Below, piece by piece: positions 18,965 through 28,276 of a DNA stretch of 64,000 nt. Location: positions 248,001 through 312,000 of the forward strand of contig NZ_JAMFMA010000004.1 in assembly GCF_023502425.1 (NCBI RefSeq), in the 5' to 3' direction. The stretch comes from Flagellimonas spongiicola (GTDB lineage Bacteria > Bacteroidota > Bacteroidia > Flavobacteriales > Flavobacteriaceae). A program made the translations under genes and the position numbers. Each line of letters opens with the position of its first letter. The stretch's first letter is position 1. The notes below the pieces were generated by a model that was given only the letters and a program-made list of their open reading frames with translations, searched no databases and was not told where the DNA came from.

Positions 18965-21880
18965 ATGCGGATAGACTTTTACTTTTCCTTCTTCTTTTTG
19001 GTTTTCGTAAATGCAATTGGACAGCATAATCCTCTAATTGTTAATGATACCTTGGCCCAACAAAATTGGGTGGATACGCAATATGAAAAAATGAGCATTG
19101 AGGAGCGTATAGGTCAATTGTTCATGGTCAATGTGGCTTCAAATCAAAGTAAATCTGCAACAGATGGGATTAAGGCACTAATTGAAAAACATCAAATAGG
19201 TGGTGTTATTTTTTCAACCGGTGGACCGCTGCGGCAAGCAAAGTTGACCAATGCGTATCAAGCTGTTTCCAAAACCCCTTTGATGGTGGGGATGGACGCT
19301 GAATGGGGCTTGGCCATGCGTTTGGATTCTACCTACGCCTTTCCTTGGAATATGACACTTGGTGCAATTCAGGATAGTAGCATAGTTGAGAAAATTGGTT
19401 TCCAGGTTGGAAAACACGCAAAACGCCTAGGGGTTCATATCAATTTTGCACCGGATTTGGATGTCAACAATAATCCACAGAACCCGATAATAGGCAATCG
19501 CTCCTTTGGAGAAGACCCAGTTAATGTAGCCCAAAAAGGAATTGCCTTCATGACGGGAATGGAACGCGCCGGTGTTCTTTCCTGTGGTAAGCATTTCCCA
19601 GGTCATGGAGATACAGCCACAGATTCACACCATGCGCTTCCAGTGATAACATCCACTAGGGAACGATTGGATTCCATTGAGCTAGTACCTTTTAAAACAT
19701 TGATCAATAAAGGTCTTAGTTCTGTAATGGTGGCCCATTTAGATGTTCCCAATGTGGAATTCCTTCGAAAAGGCCTTCCATCAACACTATCAGATCAAGT
19801 GGTGACAGGCTTGCTAAAAGACGATTTGGGATTCAACGGTTTGGTAATAACCGATGCACTTAATATGCGTGCGGTATCTGAATTTGCTCCGCAGGGGGAA
19901 GTAGAATTGAATGCTTTTTTAGCGGGAAATGATTTGCTCCTGATGCCAGAAAATGTATTGAAAGCAAAGGAGAAATTTATAGCGGCTTATAACTCTGGAA
20001 TAATTACAGAGAACAGATTGTCAAGTTCGGTAAAAAAAATACTTCAAGCCAAATACAAAGTTGGACTGCATAACTATAAACCTGTACAATTGGAACAGTT
20101 GTATGAGGATCTAAATGCAGTTCAAAATGATGTTTTGTATGAAGAGGCCATGGAAAACGCCATTACGGTTGTGAAAAATAACTTTTCCTTAATGCCAATT
20201 AAAAAGTTGGAAAATAAGCGAATAGCATACGTGCATTTTGGAGACGACTCGGGTGATGCCTTTTTAAAGACACTGAATAATTTTGTGGATGTAACGGAAA
20301 TCAAAGCCAATGATATGGCTGGTTATCGAACGGGTTTATCCAAATACAACCTTGTGATCATTGGTTTCCATAAAAATAATGCCACACCTTGGAAATCATA
20401 TAAGTTCACTAAAAATGAACGCTTTTGGATCCAGGAAATTTCAAGAATGCGAACCAGTAATACCATTCTTGCTTTGTTCGCAAAACCCTATGCGCTATTG
20501 GATATGCCTGATTTTAAAACCATCGATGGGTTGGTAGTTGGCTATCAAAATAGTCAAATCGCCCAAGAGAACGTGGCTGAGGCCATTTTTGGGGCCATTG
20601 GTGCCAATGGAAAACTACCCGTTTCAGCACATCCTGAATTTCCTGTGAATTCGGGTCTCCAGTTAAAACCATTGATGCGTTTGGGTTATTCCATCCCAGA
20701 ACGTGTTGGAATTAGTTCAGGTAAACTTGCTGCAGTTGATAGTTTGGTTAAAGCTGGACTGGATTCGTTGATGTATCCTGGGGCTCAAGTGCTGATCGCT
20801 AAAAAGGGGAAAGTCATTTACAATAAGAATTTTGGAAGGCCTACATATCAATCCAGCAACAATATAGATGAAAACAATATCTATGATTTGGCTTCTTTGA
20901 CCAAGATACTATCAACCTTGCCGTTGATAATGAAAATGGAAGAAGAGGGTAAAATCGCCTTGAACAATACCTTCATGGAATTAGTTCCTGAATACGAAGA
21001 AACGGAGTTAAAAGATGTAACCGTATTAAAAGCTTTGTCCCATTACGGCAGACTGCCTGCTTGGATAGCCTTTTACATCGATACTTTGACCAAAAACCGT
21101 AAACCTTCCCCGGATTTTTATCGCAGTAGCCCAATGGAGGGCTATTCCTATAAGGTTGCTGAGAACCTATACTTAACGGATGCTTATAAGGATTCCATTT
21201 ACAATCGAATTGGTAGACAGGAATTGAAATCCAATCGATATAGGTATAGTGATGTGGCCTATTATGTCTTCAAAAAATATATTGAGGAAACGTATGGTGA
21301 ATCGCTTGATAAACTTGCGAATCAATTTATGTATGCCCCAATGGGGTTGCAACACACCTCTTTTAATCCCTTGGAAAAATTTGAAAAAGAAGAAATTGTA
21401 CCAACTGAGGAAGACAATTATTACAGATATCAAACAATACAAGGGTATGTTCACGACATGGGAGCGGCAATGCAAGGTGGTGTAGGCGGTCATGCGGGTT
21501 TGTTTAGTAACGCCAATGACGTTGCCAAGATTATGCAAATGTATTTACAAGGCGGTGTGTATGGCGGTGTTCGGTTCTTGAATGAGCGAACCATAAGAAA
21601 ATTCAACACCTGCTATTTCTGCCACAAAGATGTGCGTAGGGGTGTGGGCTTCGATAAGCCCCAATTAAAGGAAAAGGGCCCAACTTGTGGGTGTGTATCT
21701 AGAAAAAGTTTTGGACATAGCGGCTTTACAGGGACTTATACATGGGCGGACCCTGATGAAGAGTTGGTATATGTCTTTTTATCCAACCGTACGTATCCAA
21801 GTGCCTCCAATACTTTGTTGGTGAAATCTGGTTTACGGACACGAATCCAGCAAGCTATTTATGATTCCATTATAAATTAG
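18965..21880 (+). CDS. GH3 beta-N-acetylglucosaminidase / serine hydrolase fusion
   Basis: This 971-residue secreted protein has a signal peptide (about residues 1-20) and two catalytic modules. Residues about 35-390 are a NagZ-like GH3 domain with KHFPGHGDTATDSHHALP, which carries the His/Asp general acid pair, and VITDALNM, which carries the nucleophile Asp297. Residues about 400-570 are the GH3 C-terminal domain. Residues about 590-970 are a class C beta-lactamase/esterase-like domain with Ser644-x-x-Lys647 (LASLTKIL), a YSD motif and HSGFTGT. This fusion is widespread in Bacteroidota and probably acts on peptidoglycan fragments in the periplasm. It stands alone, 92 bases after the previous gene. 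Confidence 0.93.
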   Translation: MRIDFYFSFFFLVFVNAIGQHNPLIVNDTLAQQNWVDTQYEKMSIEERIGQLFMVNVASNQSKSATDGIKALIEKHQIGGVIFSTGGPLRQAKLTNAYQAVSKTPLMVGMDAEWGLAMRLDSTYAFPWNMTLGAIQDSSIVEKIGFQVGKHAKRLGVHINFAPDLDVNNNPQNPIIGNRSFGEDPVNVAQKGIAFMTGMERAGVLSCGKHFPGHGDTATDSHHALPVITSTRERLDSIELVPFKTLINKGLSSVMVAHLDVPNVEFLRKGLPSTLSDQVVTGLLKDDLGFNGLVITDALNMRAVSEFAPQGEVELNAFLAGNDLLLMPENVLKAKEKFIAAYNSGIITENRLSSSVKKILQAKYKVGLHNYKPVQLEQLYEDLNAVQNDVLYEEAMENAITVVKNNFSLMPIKKLENKRIAYVHFGDDSGDAFLKTLNNFVDVTEIKANDMAGYRTGLSKYNLVIIGFHKNNATPWKSYKFTKNERFWIQEISRMRTSNTILALFAKPYALLDMPDFKTIDGLVVGYQNSQIAQENVAEAIFGAIGANGKLPVSAHPEFPVNSGLQLKPLMRLGYSIPERVGISSGKLAAVDSLVKAGLDSLMYPGAQVLIAKKGKVIYNKNFGRPTYQSSNNIDENNIYDLASLTKILSTLPLIMKMEEEGKIALNNTFMELVPEYEETELKDVTVLKALSHYGRLPAWIAFYIDTLTKNRKPSPDFYRSSPMEGYSYKVAENLYLTDAYKDSIYNRIGRQELKSNRYRYSDVAYYVFKKYIEETYGESLDKLANQFMYAPMGLQHTSFNPLEKFEKEEIVPTEEDNYYRYQTIQGYVHDMGAAMQGGVGGHAGLFSNANDVAKIMQMYLQGGVYGGVRFLNERTIRKFNTCYFCHKDVRRGVGFDKPQLKEKGPTCGCVSRKSFGHSGFTGTYTWADPDEELVYVFLSNRTYPSASNTLLVKSGLRTRIQQAIYDSIIN

Positions 21881-21896
21881 AATGTAAATATTGCCT

Positions 21897-21904
21897 TAGT
21901 TTTG
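21897..21904 (+). promoter_or_regulatory. -7 promoter element before bshA
   Basis: TAGTTTTG matches the -7 consensus TAnnTTTG and ends only 5 bases before the bshA ATG at 21910. If used, the transcript would be nearly leaderless. No clear -33 element is visible. Confidence 0.35.
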
Positions 21905-21909
21905 TTACT

Positions 21910-23052
21910 ATGAAGATTGCAATTGTATGTTACCCCACATTTGGTGGAAGTGGCGTAGTGGCTACGGAGTTGGGCATAGCATTGGCCGAGCGTGGACACG
22001 AAATCCATTTTATCACTTATAAACAGCCCGTTCGTTTAGAACTTTTGGGCAACAATATCCATTTTCACGAGGTGCATGTGCCAGAATATGCGCTTTTTCA
22101 CTATCAGCCTTACGAATTGGCCTTATCCAGTAAACTAGTGGATACCGTCAAGTTTTATGGCATAGAATTGCTGCATGTTCATTATGCAATTCCTCATGCA
22201 TATGCAGGTTATATGGCCAAGAAAATGCTACAGGAAGAAGGGATTTTCATTCCAATGATAACCACATTACATGGAACGGACATTACCTTGGTAGGAAAGC
22301 ATCCATTTTATAAACCGGCAGTTACCTTCAGTATCAATAAATCCGATGTGGTGACCTCGGTATCCGATGCGTTGAAAAAGAGCACCTTGGAAACCTTTGC
22401 CATTGAAAAGGAAATTGAAGTGATTCCTAACTTTATCGATACTTCAAAATACAAGCAGGATTATACCGATTGTCAACGTTCGTTAATGGCCAACGATGAT
22501 GAACGGATAATTACCCACATCAGTAATTTTAGAAAAGTTAAACGTATACCGGATGTAATCAGTGTTTTTCATAAAATTCAGAAAGAAATTCCAGCAAAGC
22601 TGATAATGGTAGGCGAGGGGCCGGAAAAGGAATTTGCAGAACAACAGTGTGATGATTTAGGCATAAAGGAAAAGGTGGTATTTTTAGGAAATAGTACCGA
22701 AATTGACCGCATTTTATGTTTTTCAGATTTATTCCTTTTACCATCAGAATCTGAAAGCTTTGGTTTAGCCGCTTTGGAAGCTATGATTAATAAAGTAGCA
22801 GTTATATCCAGTAATACGGGCGGTATACCTGAGGTAAATAAGCAAGGTGTTTCAGGTTACCTAGCAGATGTAGGTGATGTTGATGAAATGGCGGAAAAGG
22901 CCTTGGAAATCCTTAAAAAGGATGAAATTTTAGAGAAATTCAAGGAAAATGCCTTCAAAATGGCTTCAAAATATGATATTTTAAATATTTTACCCATGTA
23001 TGAGGAAATTTATGAAAAGGCTTTTAAATACCGATTTAAAAACACCTATTGA
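21910..23052 (+). CDS. bshA: N-acetyl-alpha-D-glucosaminyl L-malate synthase BshA
   Basis: This 380-residue GT4 glycosyltransferase carries out the first step of bacillithiol synthesis, joining GlcNAc from UDP-GlcNAc to L-malate. Features seen are MKIAIVCYPTFGGSGVVATELG at the N-terminus (the typical BshA opening), HVHYAIPHAYAGYMA, TTLHGTDITLVG, VIPNFIDTSKY, and the nucleotide-sugar site PSESESFGLAALEAM followed by SNTGGIPEV. Length matches the family. Bacillithiol production is known in several Flavobacteriaceae. BshB and BshC are not in this window. The gene is followed after 3 bases by a small lipoprotein gene, so the two are co-transcribed. Confidence 0.95.
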   Translation: MKIAIVCYPTFGGSGVVATELGIALAERGHEIHFITYKQPVRLELLGNNIHFHEVHVPEYALFHYQPYELALSSKLVDTVKFYGIELLHVHYAIPHAYAGYMAKKMLQEEGIFIPMITTLHGTDITLVGKHPFYKPAVTFSINKSDVVTSVSDALKKSTLETFAIEKEIEVIPNFIDTSKYKQDYTDCQRSLMANDDERIITHISNFRKVKRIPDVISVFHKIQKEIPAKLIMVGEGPEKEFAEQQCDDLGIKEKVVFLGNSTEIDRILCFSDLFLLPSESESFGLAALEAMINKVAVISSNTGGIPEVNKQGVSGYLADVGDVDEMAEKALEILKKDEILEKFKENAFKMASKYDILNILPMYEEIYEKAFKYRFKNTY

Positions 23053-23055
23053 TTC

Positions 23056-23499
23056 ATGAAATATATTTTCCTTTTGGTTATCGTAACAATGGTTTCTTGT
23101 AAGGCCCAGAAGGAAAACAAGGCACAGGAATCATCAGATTTTGTGTTATTGGCCAAAGATGACTATAGCGGAATACAGGAATATGAAATTGGGATCATCA
23201 GGGATCAAAAATCACTCAATAAATTCTATTCCCGTGTAAATAAAACACGAAAACCAGGTCTACCGGTACCTATCGTTGATTTTTCAAAAGAAATGCTAAT
23301 TGTTGTATGTATGGGCGGGAGGTTTGGTGATCCAAAACTAGCCATCACTGAAGAATCAGATAGCGAAATGAATGTGGCGTTGCAGTTGGAACCTTTTCCA
23401 AAAAGTGATGTCACGACTACGGTTATAACCAGTCCATTTTATCTTTATAAAACTGCGTTGACCGCAAAGAAGGTTAGCGTTAACAAGGAAGGCTGGTAG
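23056..23499 (+). CDS. PrcB-like domain lipoprotein
   Basis: This 147-residue protein has a short lipoprotein signal with a lipobox ending at Cys16 (TMVSC followed by KAQK), so it should be lipid-anchored. The mature part (IIRDQKSLNKFYSRVNK, then FSKEMLIVVCMGGRFG, ending in a strand with KKVSVNKEGW) resembles the PrcB C-terminal domain found in small Bacteroidota lipoproteins. In oral spirochaetes PrcB belongs to a protease complex, but no PrcA or PrtP is present here, so that role should not be transferred. It lies 3 bases after bshA. Confidence 0.75.
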   Translation: MKYIFLLVIVTMVSCKAQKENKAQESSDFVLLAKDDYSGIQEYEIGIIRDQKSLNKFYSRVNKTRKPGLPVPIVDFSKEMLIVVCMGGRFGDPKLAITEESDSEMNVALQLEPFPKSDVTTTVITSPFYLYKTALTAKKVSVNKEGW

Positions 23500-23567
23500 G
23501 TTGTCGGAGATTTCTACACTTCATCTTATTATCGAAAATTAAGACTCTTTACAGTACAAAGAAGGTA

Positions 23568-23592
23568 TTTGTTATAAGTTGACTTAACTTTG
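23568..23592 (+). promoter_or_regulatory. Candidate promoter of the OmpA gene
   Basis: TAACTTTG (23585-23592) is an exact -7 consensus match 26 bases before the ATG at 23619. TTTG lies 13 bases upstream (23568-23571), the same short spacing seen before the MCE gene and nearly that before pfkA. Confidence 0.45.
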
Positions 23593-23618
23593 TCCATTGA
23601 AACCTCAAATTCTGAATA

Positions 23619-24800
23619 ATGAATACTTCAAGACCTATCCTACCGCTTGTATTCTGCCTTTTGCTTAGTTGGGCATATGGACAGGAAACACCAGAGCTTA
23701 CTGCAAAAGACAGTATTGTAAAAAAATCATGGATTGTCACTTTAGGAACCAATTTCGTTGATGATTCTGGTGATGAATTTGGTAACCTTTTTGATATACA
23801 AGATGGCTGGAATGCAGTTCCTTACCCTTCAAGATTGAGTATAGGCCATTATTTTGAAAGTGGCCTAGGACTTGAAGCAATTGCAAGTTATAACAGATAC
23901 AAGGAAGGGAATATTATTGATAATGTTCCAATTACTGAAGATGTTTCATATATGGGACTTGACTTTAGGGTCAGCTATGATTTAAACATGATTCTTGGTG
24001 AAACGGGATTTTTTGACCCATATGTTGGAATAGGGGTTGGTTACACTGATGCTAACAATCAAGGCAGAGGAACATACAATGCTGTAGTTGGTTTTAGAAC
24101 TTGGTTCTCTGACCGTTGGGGGTTGGATTTCAATTCGACCGGTAAATGGACCATGAATACAGATAACTCTTCTAACCACATTCAACATGGATTGGGATTG
24201 GCTTACCGTTTTGGAATTGAAAAAGGACTATCTAAGAAAGGAGAAGAGAAAAAGGCCTTATTGGATGAGCTTGCCAAAGAACAGCAACGTATTCAAGATT
24301 CGATAGCTGCAAAGGAGAAAGCTGACGAGGAAGCAAGATTGCTAGCAGAACGTTTGCAACGGGAAAAGGAAGCAGCTGAATTAGCCGCGGCAGAAAAGGC
24401 TAGGCGTGATGCAGAAGAAGCTCGTAGAGCAAAAATCTCAAGTGAAATTGATGGATTAGGCAAAGTATATTTTAGACTTAACTCTTCTTATCTATCTGTT
24501 GCGGATAAACAAAATTTAGACAAATTGGTAGATATACTTAACTCCAATCCAACCTTGATTATTAAAATTGGAGGGCATACGGACTCAAGAGGAAGTAGCA
24601 AATACAATCAATGGCTGTCGGAGCGACGAGCAAAGCGCACATTGGATTATGTGCTAGCCAAAGGTATTCCAGAGGATCGTATTAGTGTGGAAGGATTTGG
24701 TGAAACACAACTAACCAATGAATGTGCAGATGGTGTGTCGTGTTCAGAAGCCAAGCACGCAAAGAACCGTAGATCTGCCTTTGAAATCGTACAGTATTAA
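23619..24800 (+). CDS. OmpA-family outer-membrane protein
   Basis: This 393-residue protein has a signal peptide (about residues 1-21, ending near SWAYGQ). An eight-strand type beta-barrel region covers about residues 35-200. A highly charged helical linker rich in Glu, Lys and Ala follows (about residues 207-275). A C-terminal OmpA peptidoglycan-binding domain ends the protein: VYFRLNSSYLSVADKQNLDKL, IKIGGHTDSRGSSKYNQWLSERRA, and KNRRSAFEIV. Two Cys in NECADGVSCSEA may form a disulfide, as in many Bacteroidota homologues. It should tie the outer membrane to the cell wall. It is monocistronic and ends at a bidirectional terminator that separates the core genes from the polysaccharide locus. 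Confidence 0.93.
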   Translation: MNTSRPILPLVFCLLLSWAYGQETPELTAKDSIVKKSWIVTLGTNFVDDSGDEFGNLFDIQDGWNAVPYPSRLSIGHYFESGLGLEAIASYNRYKEGNIIDNVPITEDVSYMGLDFRVSYDLNMILGETGFFDPYVGIGVGYTDANNQGRGTYNAVVGFRTWFSDRWGLDFNSTGKWTMNTDNSSNHIQHGLGLAYRFGIEKGLSKKGEEKKALLDELAKEQQRIQDSIAAKEKADEEARLLAERLQREKEAAELAAAEKARRDAEEARRAKISSEIDGLGKVYFRLNSSYLSVADKQNLDKLVDILNSNPTLIIKIGGHTDSRGSSKYNQWLSERRAKRTLDYVLAKGIPEDRISVEGFGETQLTNECADGVSCSEAKHAKNRRSAFEIVQY

Positions 24801-24836
24801 ATTACAGAATTCTAGGAATATAAATTAAGTATGGTT

Positions 24837-24883
24837 AAAATGGTGGTATGAAGCTTTTAAGCTGATTACCGCCATTTTTATTT
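24837..24883. terminator. Bidirectional intrinsic terminator
   Basis: A 12-base-pair stem (AAAATGGTGGTA with TACCGCCATTTT, one wobble pair) has an inner AGCTTTTAAGCT-like loop and is flanked by a T-run on the right and A-run on the left. It lies between the convergent OmpA and GNAT genes and overlaps the GNAT stop codon. It can terminate transcripts from both sides. Confidence 0.8.
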
Positions 24884-26050
24884 AAACACCAATAGGGTTT
24901 GTTTGGAACTTCCCTTAATCAAATATTCGTTAGTGGAGGAATTACTTTGCCACAGTTGGATTTCAGAAACTTTATCCACGTTGGTATATGCAAAATCATA
25001 GATATATTTCCGTAGATTCTTGCATTCGGAACTTGCTATATCGTATAATTTGTATTCGCTAGCTTCCAAATGATTTTCTACACTGGTTAGTTGCACATCT
25101 TTCTCAATAGAATTATCAGATATACGATTACGTGAGGCTTTGGATTTTAGTCCATAAATCAATTCATTGATTTTTTTTCTTTTTAGGTATTCCTTTAGCT
25201 TAACACGACTTAATTCAACCCTTGCAACTAGTTGGTTGAATATGGATTCATTTTTAAATACAATATGGTGTTCGTATTGATAAATGTTGTTACTCCATCT
25301 TCTCTTGTAGTCCATACCTCCAACACCCATTTCGTAAATACAGAACTTATTGGAGATACACCATTCCAATTGTTTGTAGATTTCCACGTGGCCCAGTCCA
25401 AACTTTGCATAGTCTATATCGTAAGAGGATATGGCACTGAAAAGAATTTTATCGAAATGATAATTTAAGGAAATCTGTATGGGTTTGTCTCCATCATATA
25501 TCACAAACAGTGAAGCTTTTTTATGTAGTATCCGCTGGTACATTTCTGTACTCAAGTCTTCCCATCGATAAAAATCCTTATGGGTTTCTTGTCGCTGCCC
25601 AAATCGATCAACGATCATTCCATGTAAGGCAGACATTATAAATTCATATTGCTTACGTTCCATCTCACCAAAATAAAGCTTGTAGGAAATGGGAAAGCAA
25701 TGTTCAAGTCTATTCACATACCTTCTAATGATGCTTCTATACTTGGATTTAAACTGGGCTTGTAGGTAGGCATCAATGGATTCGAATCCATCTAAATGGA
25801 TAGCATATCCCCAATTGAAATGCTTAATTACCTTTCTACTCCAATTATTGGGATTACCCATCTTCAAGTTAATATACTCAGGGACTAACCGGAGTGAATA
25901 GATGGATGAACTAGAATCATCTGAGTAATTGGAAGCATCATTGCGTAATATATTGTTAAAATATGAAGTGCTCTCAAAAAGTGAGGGAACGCTATTCTCC
26001 TCCATCAGACTTGTAAAGAATTCTATATGTGTTTTTTTAGGAAACCCCAT
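24878..26050 (-). CDS. GNAT-fold acyltransferase paralogue 1
   Basis: This 390-residue cytoplasmic protein has no signal or membrane segment. It belongs to a family repeated four times here. Its core (about residues 85-290) carries FESIDAYLQAQFKSKYRSIIRRYVNRLEHCF, SLFVIYDGDKPIQISLNYHF and the signature LEWCISNKFCIYEMGVGGMDYKRRW. The last of these resembles the acceptor-side motif of BioF2/FemAB-type GNAT proteins. A C-terminal extension of about 75 residues is shared with paralogues 2 and 4. The ATG at 26050 was chosen. A GTG at 26098 would overlap the upstream gene by 41 bases. It is last in a five-gene operon. The substrate is unknown. A glycan- or lipid-modifying acyltransferase is inferred from context. 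Confidence 0.75.
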   Translation of the reverse strand: MGFPKKTHIEFFTSLMEENSVPSLFESTSYFNNILRNDASNYSDDSSSSIYSLRLVPEYINLKMGNPNNWSRKVIKHFNWGYAIHLDGFESIDAYLQAQFKSKYRSIIRRYVNRLEHCFPISYKLYFGEMERKQYEFIMSALHGMIVDRFGQRQETHKDFYRWEDLSTEMYQRILHKKASLFVIYDGDKPIQISLNYHFDKILFSAISSYDIDYAKFGLGHVEIYKQLEWCISNKFCIYEMGVGGMDYKRRWSNNIYQYEHHIVFKNESIFNQLVARVELSRVKLKEYLKRKKINELIYGLKSKASRNRISDNSIEKDVQLTSVENHLEASEYKLYDIASSECKNLRKYIYDFAYTNVDKVSEIQLWQSNSSTNEYLIKGSSKQTLLVFK

Positions 26051-26057
26051 TAACTTA

Positions 26058-27272
26058 CTACTGATTTTTAACTTTGACCAATAGGTTCTTTTTTTCACCT
26101 AACAGATAATACAATTGTTTGTTTTTTCTATCCTGAACTACCTTTACTTGGTGGTACTTTTCATGAGCTCGGTAAATAAAGTCATTTATAGGTTTAATGA
26201 GCCAGGTATTTTGTTCTTGGGTAATATCCACGGATAACAGACTTTGCGCTTCTGGCATATCAAATTCCATAGTGACATCATACTTTTCGTGTAGCTCTAC
26301 ATGAAGATTTTTTTTGAATATGAGGTAATGCAACTGATAGTATTTACCATATAAATGCTGAACTCCAAATTTCTTTAAGAACTGGATAAAATCGTACTTA
26401 TACTGATTGTACGACATTTTTAAGTTAGATAAAGTGCTATGGTATACGGAAGAAGTGTCATAAACCAATTCTCGTCGGTATTGATACTTATGGTTGGTCC
26501 ATCTTCGTTTGTAAAGGTAATCGCCCCTTCCCATATCAAAGATATCAAAGCCCTGATCAAAACACCATTCGACATGTTTCATTACATCAATGGTACCAAG
26601 ACTGAAAACTTCATAATCTATATCATAACTACTGTTGTAGGAGGTTACTATATTGTCATAAATGATATTCATGCAAATATCGATTGGTTTTTCCCCGTGA
26701 TAGATTACAAACAGGCTAGCTTGTTTATTAATTATCATTTTACGCATAAGCCCTCTATATTCTTCCAATACGGGCAACTCAATATTTTCCTCTTGCTTTT
26801 GGGAGAATCGGCGCATCATAAGTTCCCTTAGACGGTCAAATAGCTTGTTGTATTCGGCTTCTTCAATCTCGCCATAATACATTTTGTATGTTGGTTCAAT
26901 GCATAACTCCAATCGCTTAATGTATCTTCTTATTTTCGATCTTCCGTTTTTGCCGAAATTATCTTTTAGATAATCTTCTACACCATTGTACTTTTTTAGA
27001 TTGACCAAAAAACCATCAAATAGATCGCAACTTTTTGATTTATAAACTTCCAAGTGATGATTAACCTTGAGCTCCAAAAAACCCGGTATATCCGTAATTG
27101 AATATACTTTTTTCAGTTCATTTGGTACTTCTGAATCAGCTCTTTCAAATAGGACATTTCCTGTTACGGTCTCTTGTACTTTATCATATACTAGAGGTGT
27201 GTTACGATCTTCAAAAAAAGTCTGTAGAAAACTAATGGGTTTTTTGTTCTCTTCTTTTTCTTGTTCAGCCAT
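26058..27272 (-). CDS. GNAT-fold acyltransferase paralogue 2
   Basis: This 404-residue paralogue of its three neighbours shows the shared pattern: VNLKKYNGVEDYLKDNF followed by SKIRRYIKRLELCIEPTY, then MRRFSQKQEEN, SLFVIYHGEKPIDICMNI and VEWCFDQGFDIFDMGRGDYLYKRRW. The tryptophan-cysteine and final Lys-Arg-Arg-Trp signatures align with paralogue 1. It starts with ATG at 27272, 5 bases after the stop of paralogue 3, and ends 7 bases before paralogue 1, so it is firmly inside one operon. The protein is soluble. BioF2/FemAB-like acyl or aminoacyl transfer is the most likely chemistry. The acceptor is not known. Confidence 0.75.
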   Translation of the reverse strand: MAEQEKEENKKPISFLQTFFEDRNTPLVYDKVQETVTGNVLFERADSEVPNELKKVYSITDIPGFLELKVNHHLEVYKSKSCDLFDGFLVNLKKYNGVEDYLKDNFGKNGRSKIRRYIKRLELCIEPTYKMYYGEIEEAEYNKLFDRLRELMMRRFSQKQEENIELPVLEEYRGLMRKMIINKQASLFVIYHGEKPIDICMNIIYDNIVTSYNSSYDIDYEVFSLGTIDVMKHVEWCFDQGFDIFDMGRGDYLYKRRWTNHKYQYRRELVYDTSSVYHSTLSNLKMSYNQYKYDFIQFLKKFGVQHLYGKYYQLHYLIFKKNLHVELHEKYDVTMEFDMPEAQSLLSVDITQEQNTWLIKPINDFIYRAHEKYHQVKVVQDRKNKQLYYLLGEKKNLLVKVKNQ

Positions 27273-27277
27273 TGGTG

Positions 27278-28258
27278 TTATTTATTTTGTCCTTTAAGTA
27301 TAAACAATATGCGATCTAGATTTATAATACCTCCAGCAACTCCGCTATTCCTTAATCTTTGCTTAAGATTCAATATCAAGGACAAACATTGCGATTTAGC
27401 TTGCGCAAACAAGTTATTTTTTCTGTAATGTACATGTGAACAAAAATCATATTGATGATTGCACCATTTGAGTTTAAAGGCCGTTTTCCCGATAGATAAA
27501 TCCATTAACTGGACGTTATTCCTGGTACACCAATCCAAATGATATTTCATACTGATATCTCCTAAACTGTATTTACCAAAGGCTGGATGATGTCCTTCCA
27601 ATTCACTAAATAGTACATCTTCCAAATGATAGTTCAAAGTTATACATATGGGTTTTTTGCGGTCTGTAATTACAAAAAGACTTGCACTGCCTTTGTTTAT
27701 TTTTTCAAATATTTCCTCCCTATAAGTATTCCATGTGCCCAAATACCTGTTTCTAATTCTCTTTTCATTGAAACGATTTTTTAAATATTCGCTTAAAGTA
27801 TCCATTAAGGAATTGCATTCCTCTTTAGAAATATGACCGATAATTGCCCGGAATGAACAGTTATGATTCGATATTAATGCATCATGGTTCTTCTGTATTC
27901 GTTTAATGTTTCTACGACTTAATTTAGAATTGATGTATGTATCTGCCGAAGAGGTGTTTTTTAGATCTATTAAAAAGCCGGGATATTGTTTTACTTTTTT
28001 GGATTTAAATTGTTTATGGCTATCGGAATTAGCAAGGATCAGGTAACTGGGAATATCTGATACTAGGTAGGTAAGCGCTTTTGGGTCATCCGCAAAATTA
28101 TGTGCAATCAAGTATTGTTTTCCAGTAATGGAATTCTGTACAGTGTTCCGGTAAAAGGGGTGAAGCTGCTGATGCTTAAATAGTTCAAACACAAATTTAC
28201 TGCGAAGAGGAATTCCCTTAACAATAGATTGATTTTGCGTATTAAACTGATCGGCCAT
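27278..28258 (-). CDS. GNAT-fold acyltransferase paralogue 3 (short form)
   Basis: This 326-residue member of the tandem family is the most divergent of the four. The shared elements are YPGFLIDLKNTSSADTYINSKL, SRRNIKRIQKNHDALI, SLFVITDRKKPICITLNYHLED, and LDWCTRNNVQLMDLSIGKTAFKLKWCNHQY. It lacks the C-terminal extension of about 75 residues seen in the other three, and KRRW is replaced by KLKW. These differences suggest another donor or acceptor, or a structural role. The ATG at 28258 lies 18 bases after the stop of paralogue 4. No signal peptide or membrane helix is visible. Confidence 0.72.
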   Translation of the reverse strand: MADQFNTQNQSIVKGIPLRSKFVFELFKHQQLHPFYRNTVQNSITGKQYLIAHNFADDPKALTYLVSDIPSYLILANSDSHKQFKSKKVKQYPGFLIDLKNTSSADTYINSKLSRRNIKRIQKNHDALISNHNCSFRAIIGHISKEECNSLMDTLSEYLKNRFNEKRIRNRYLGTWNTYREEIFEKINKGSASLFVITDRKKPICITLNYHLEDVLFSELEGHHPAFGKYSLGDISMKYHLDWCTRNNVQLMDLSIGKTAFKLKWCNHQYDFCSHVHYRKNNLFAQAKSQCLSLILNLKQRLRNSGVAGGIINLDRILFILKGQNK

Positions 28259-28276
28259 AACAGATTATCTACTTTA

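Noticed and set aside
23056-23499. Subunit of a PrtP-type protease complex
   Set aside because: Only the PrcB-like domain is present and no PrcA or PrtP gene lies nearby.
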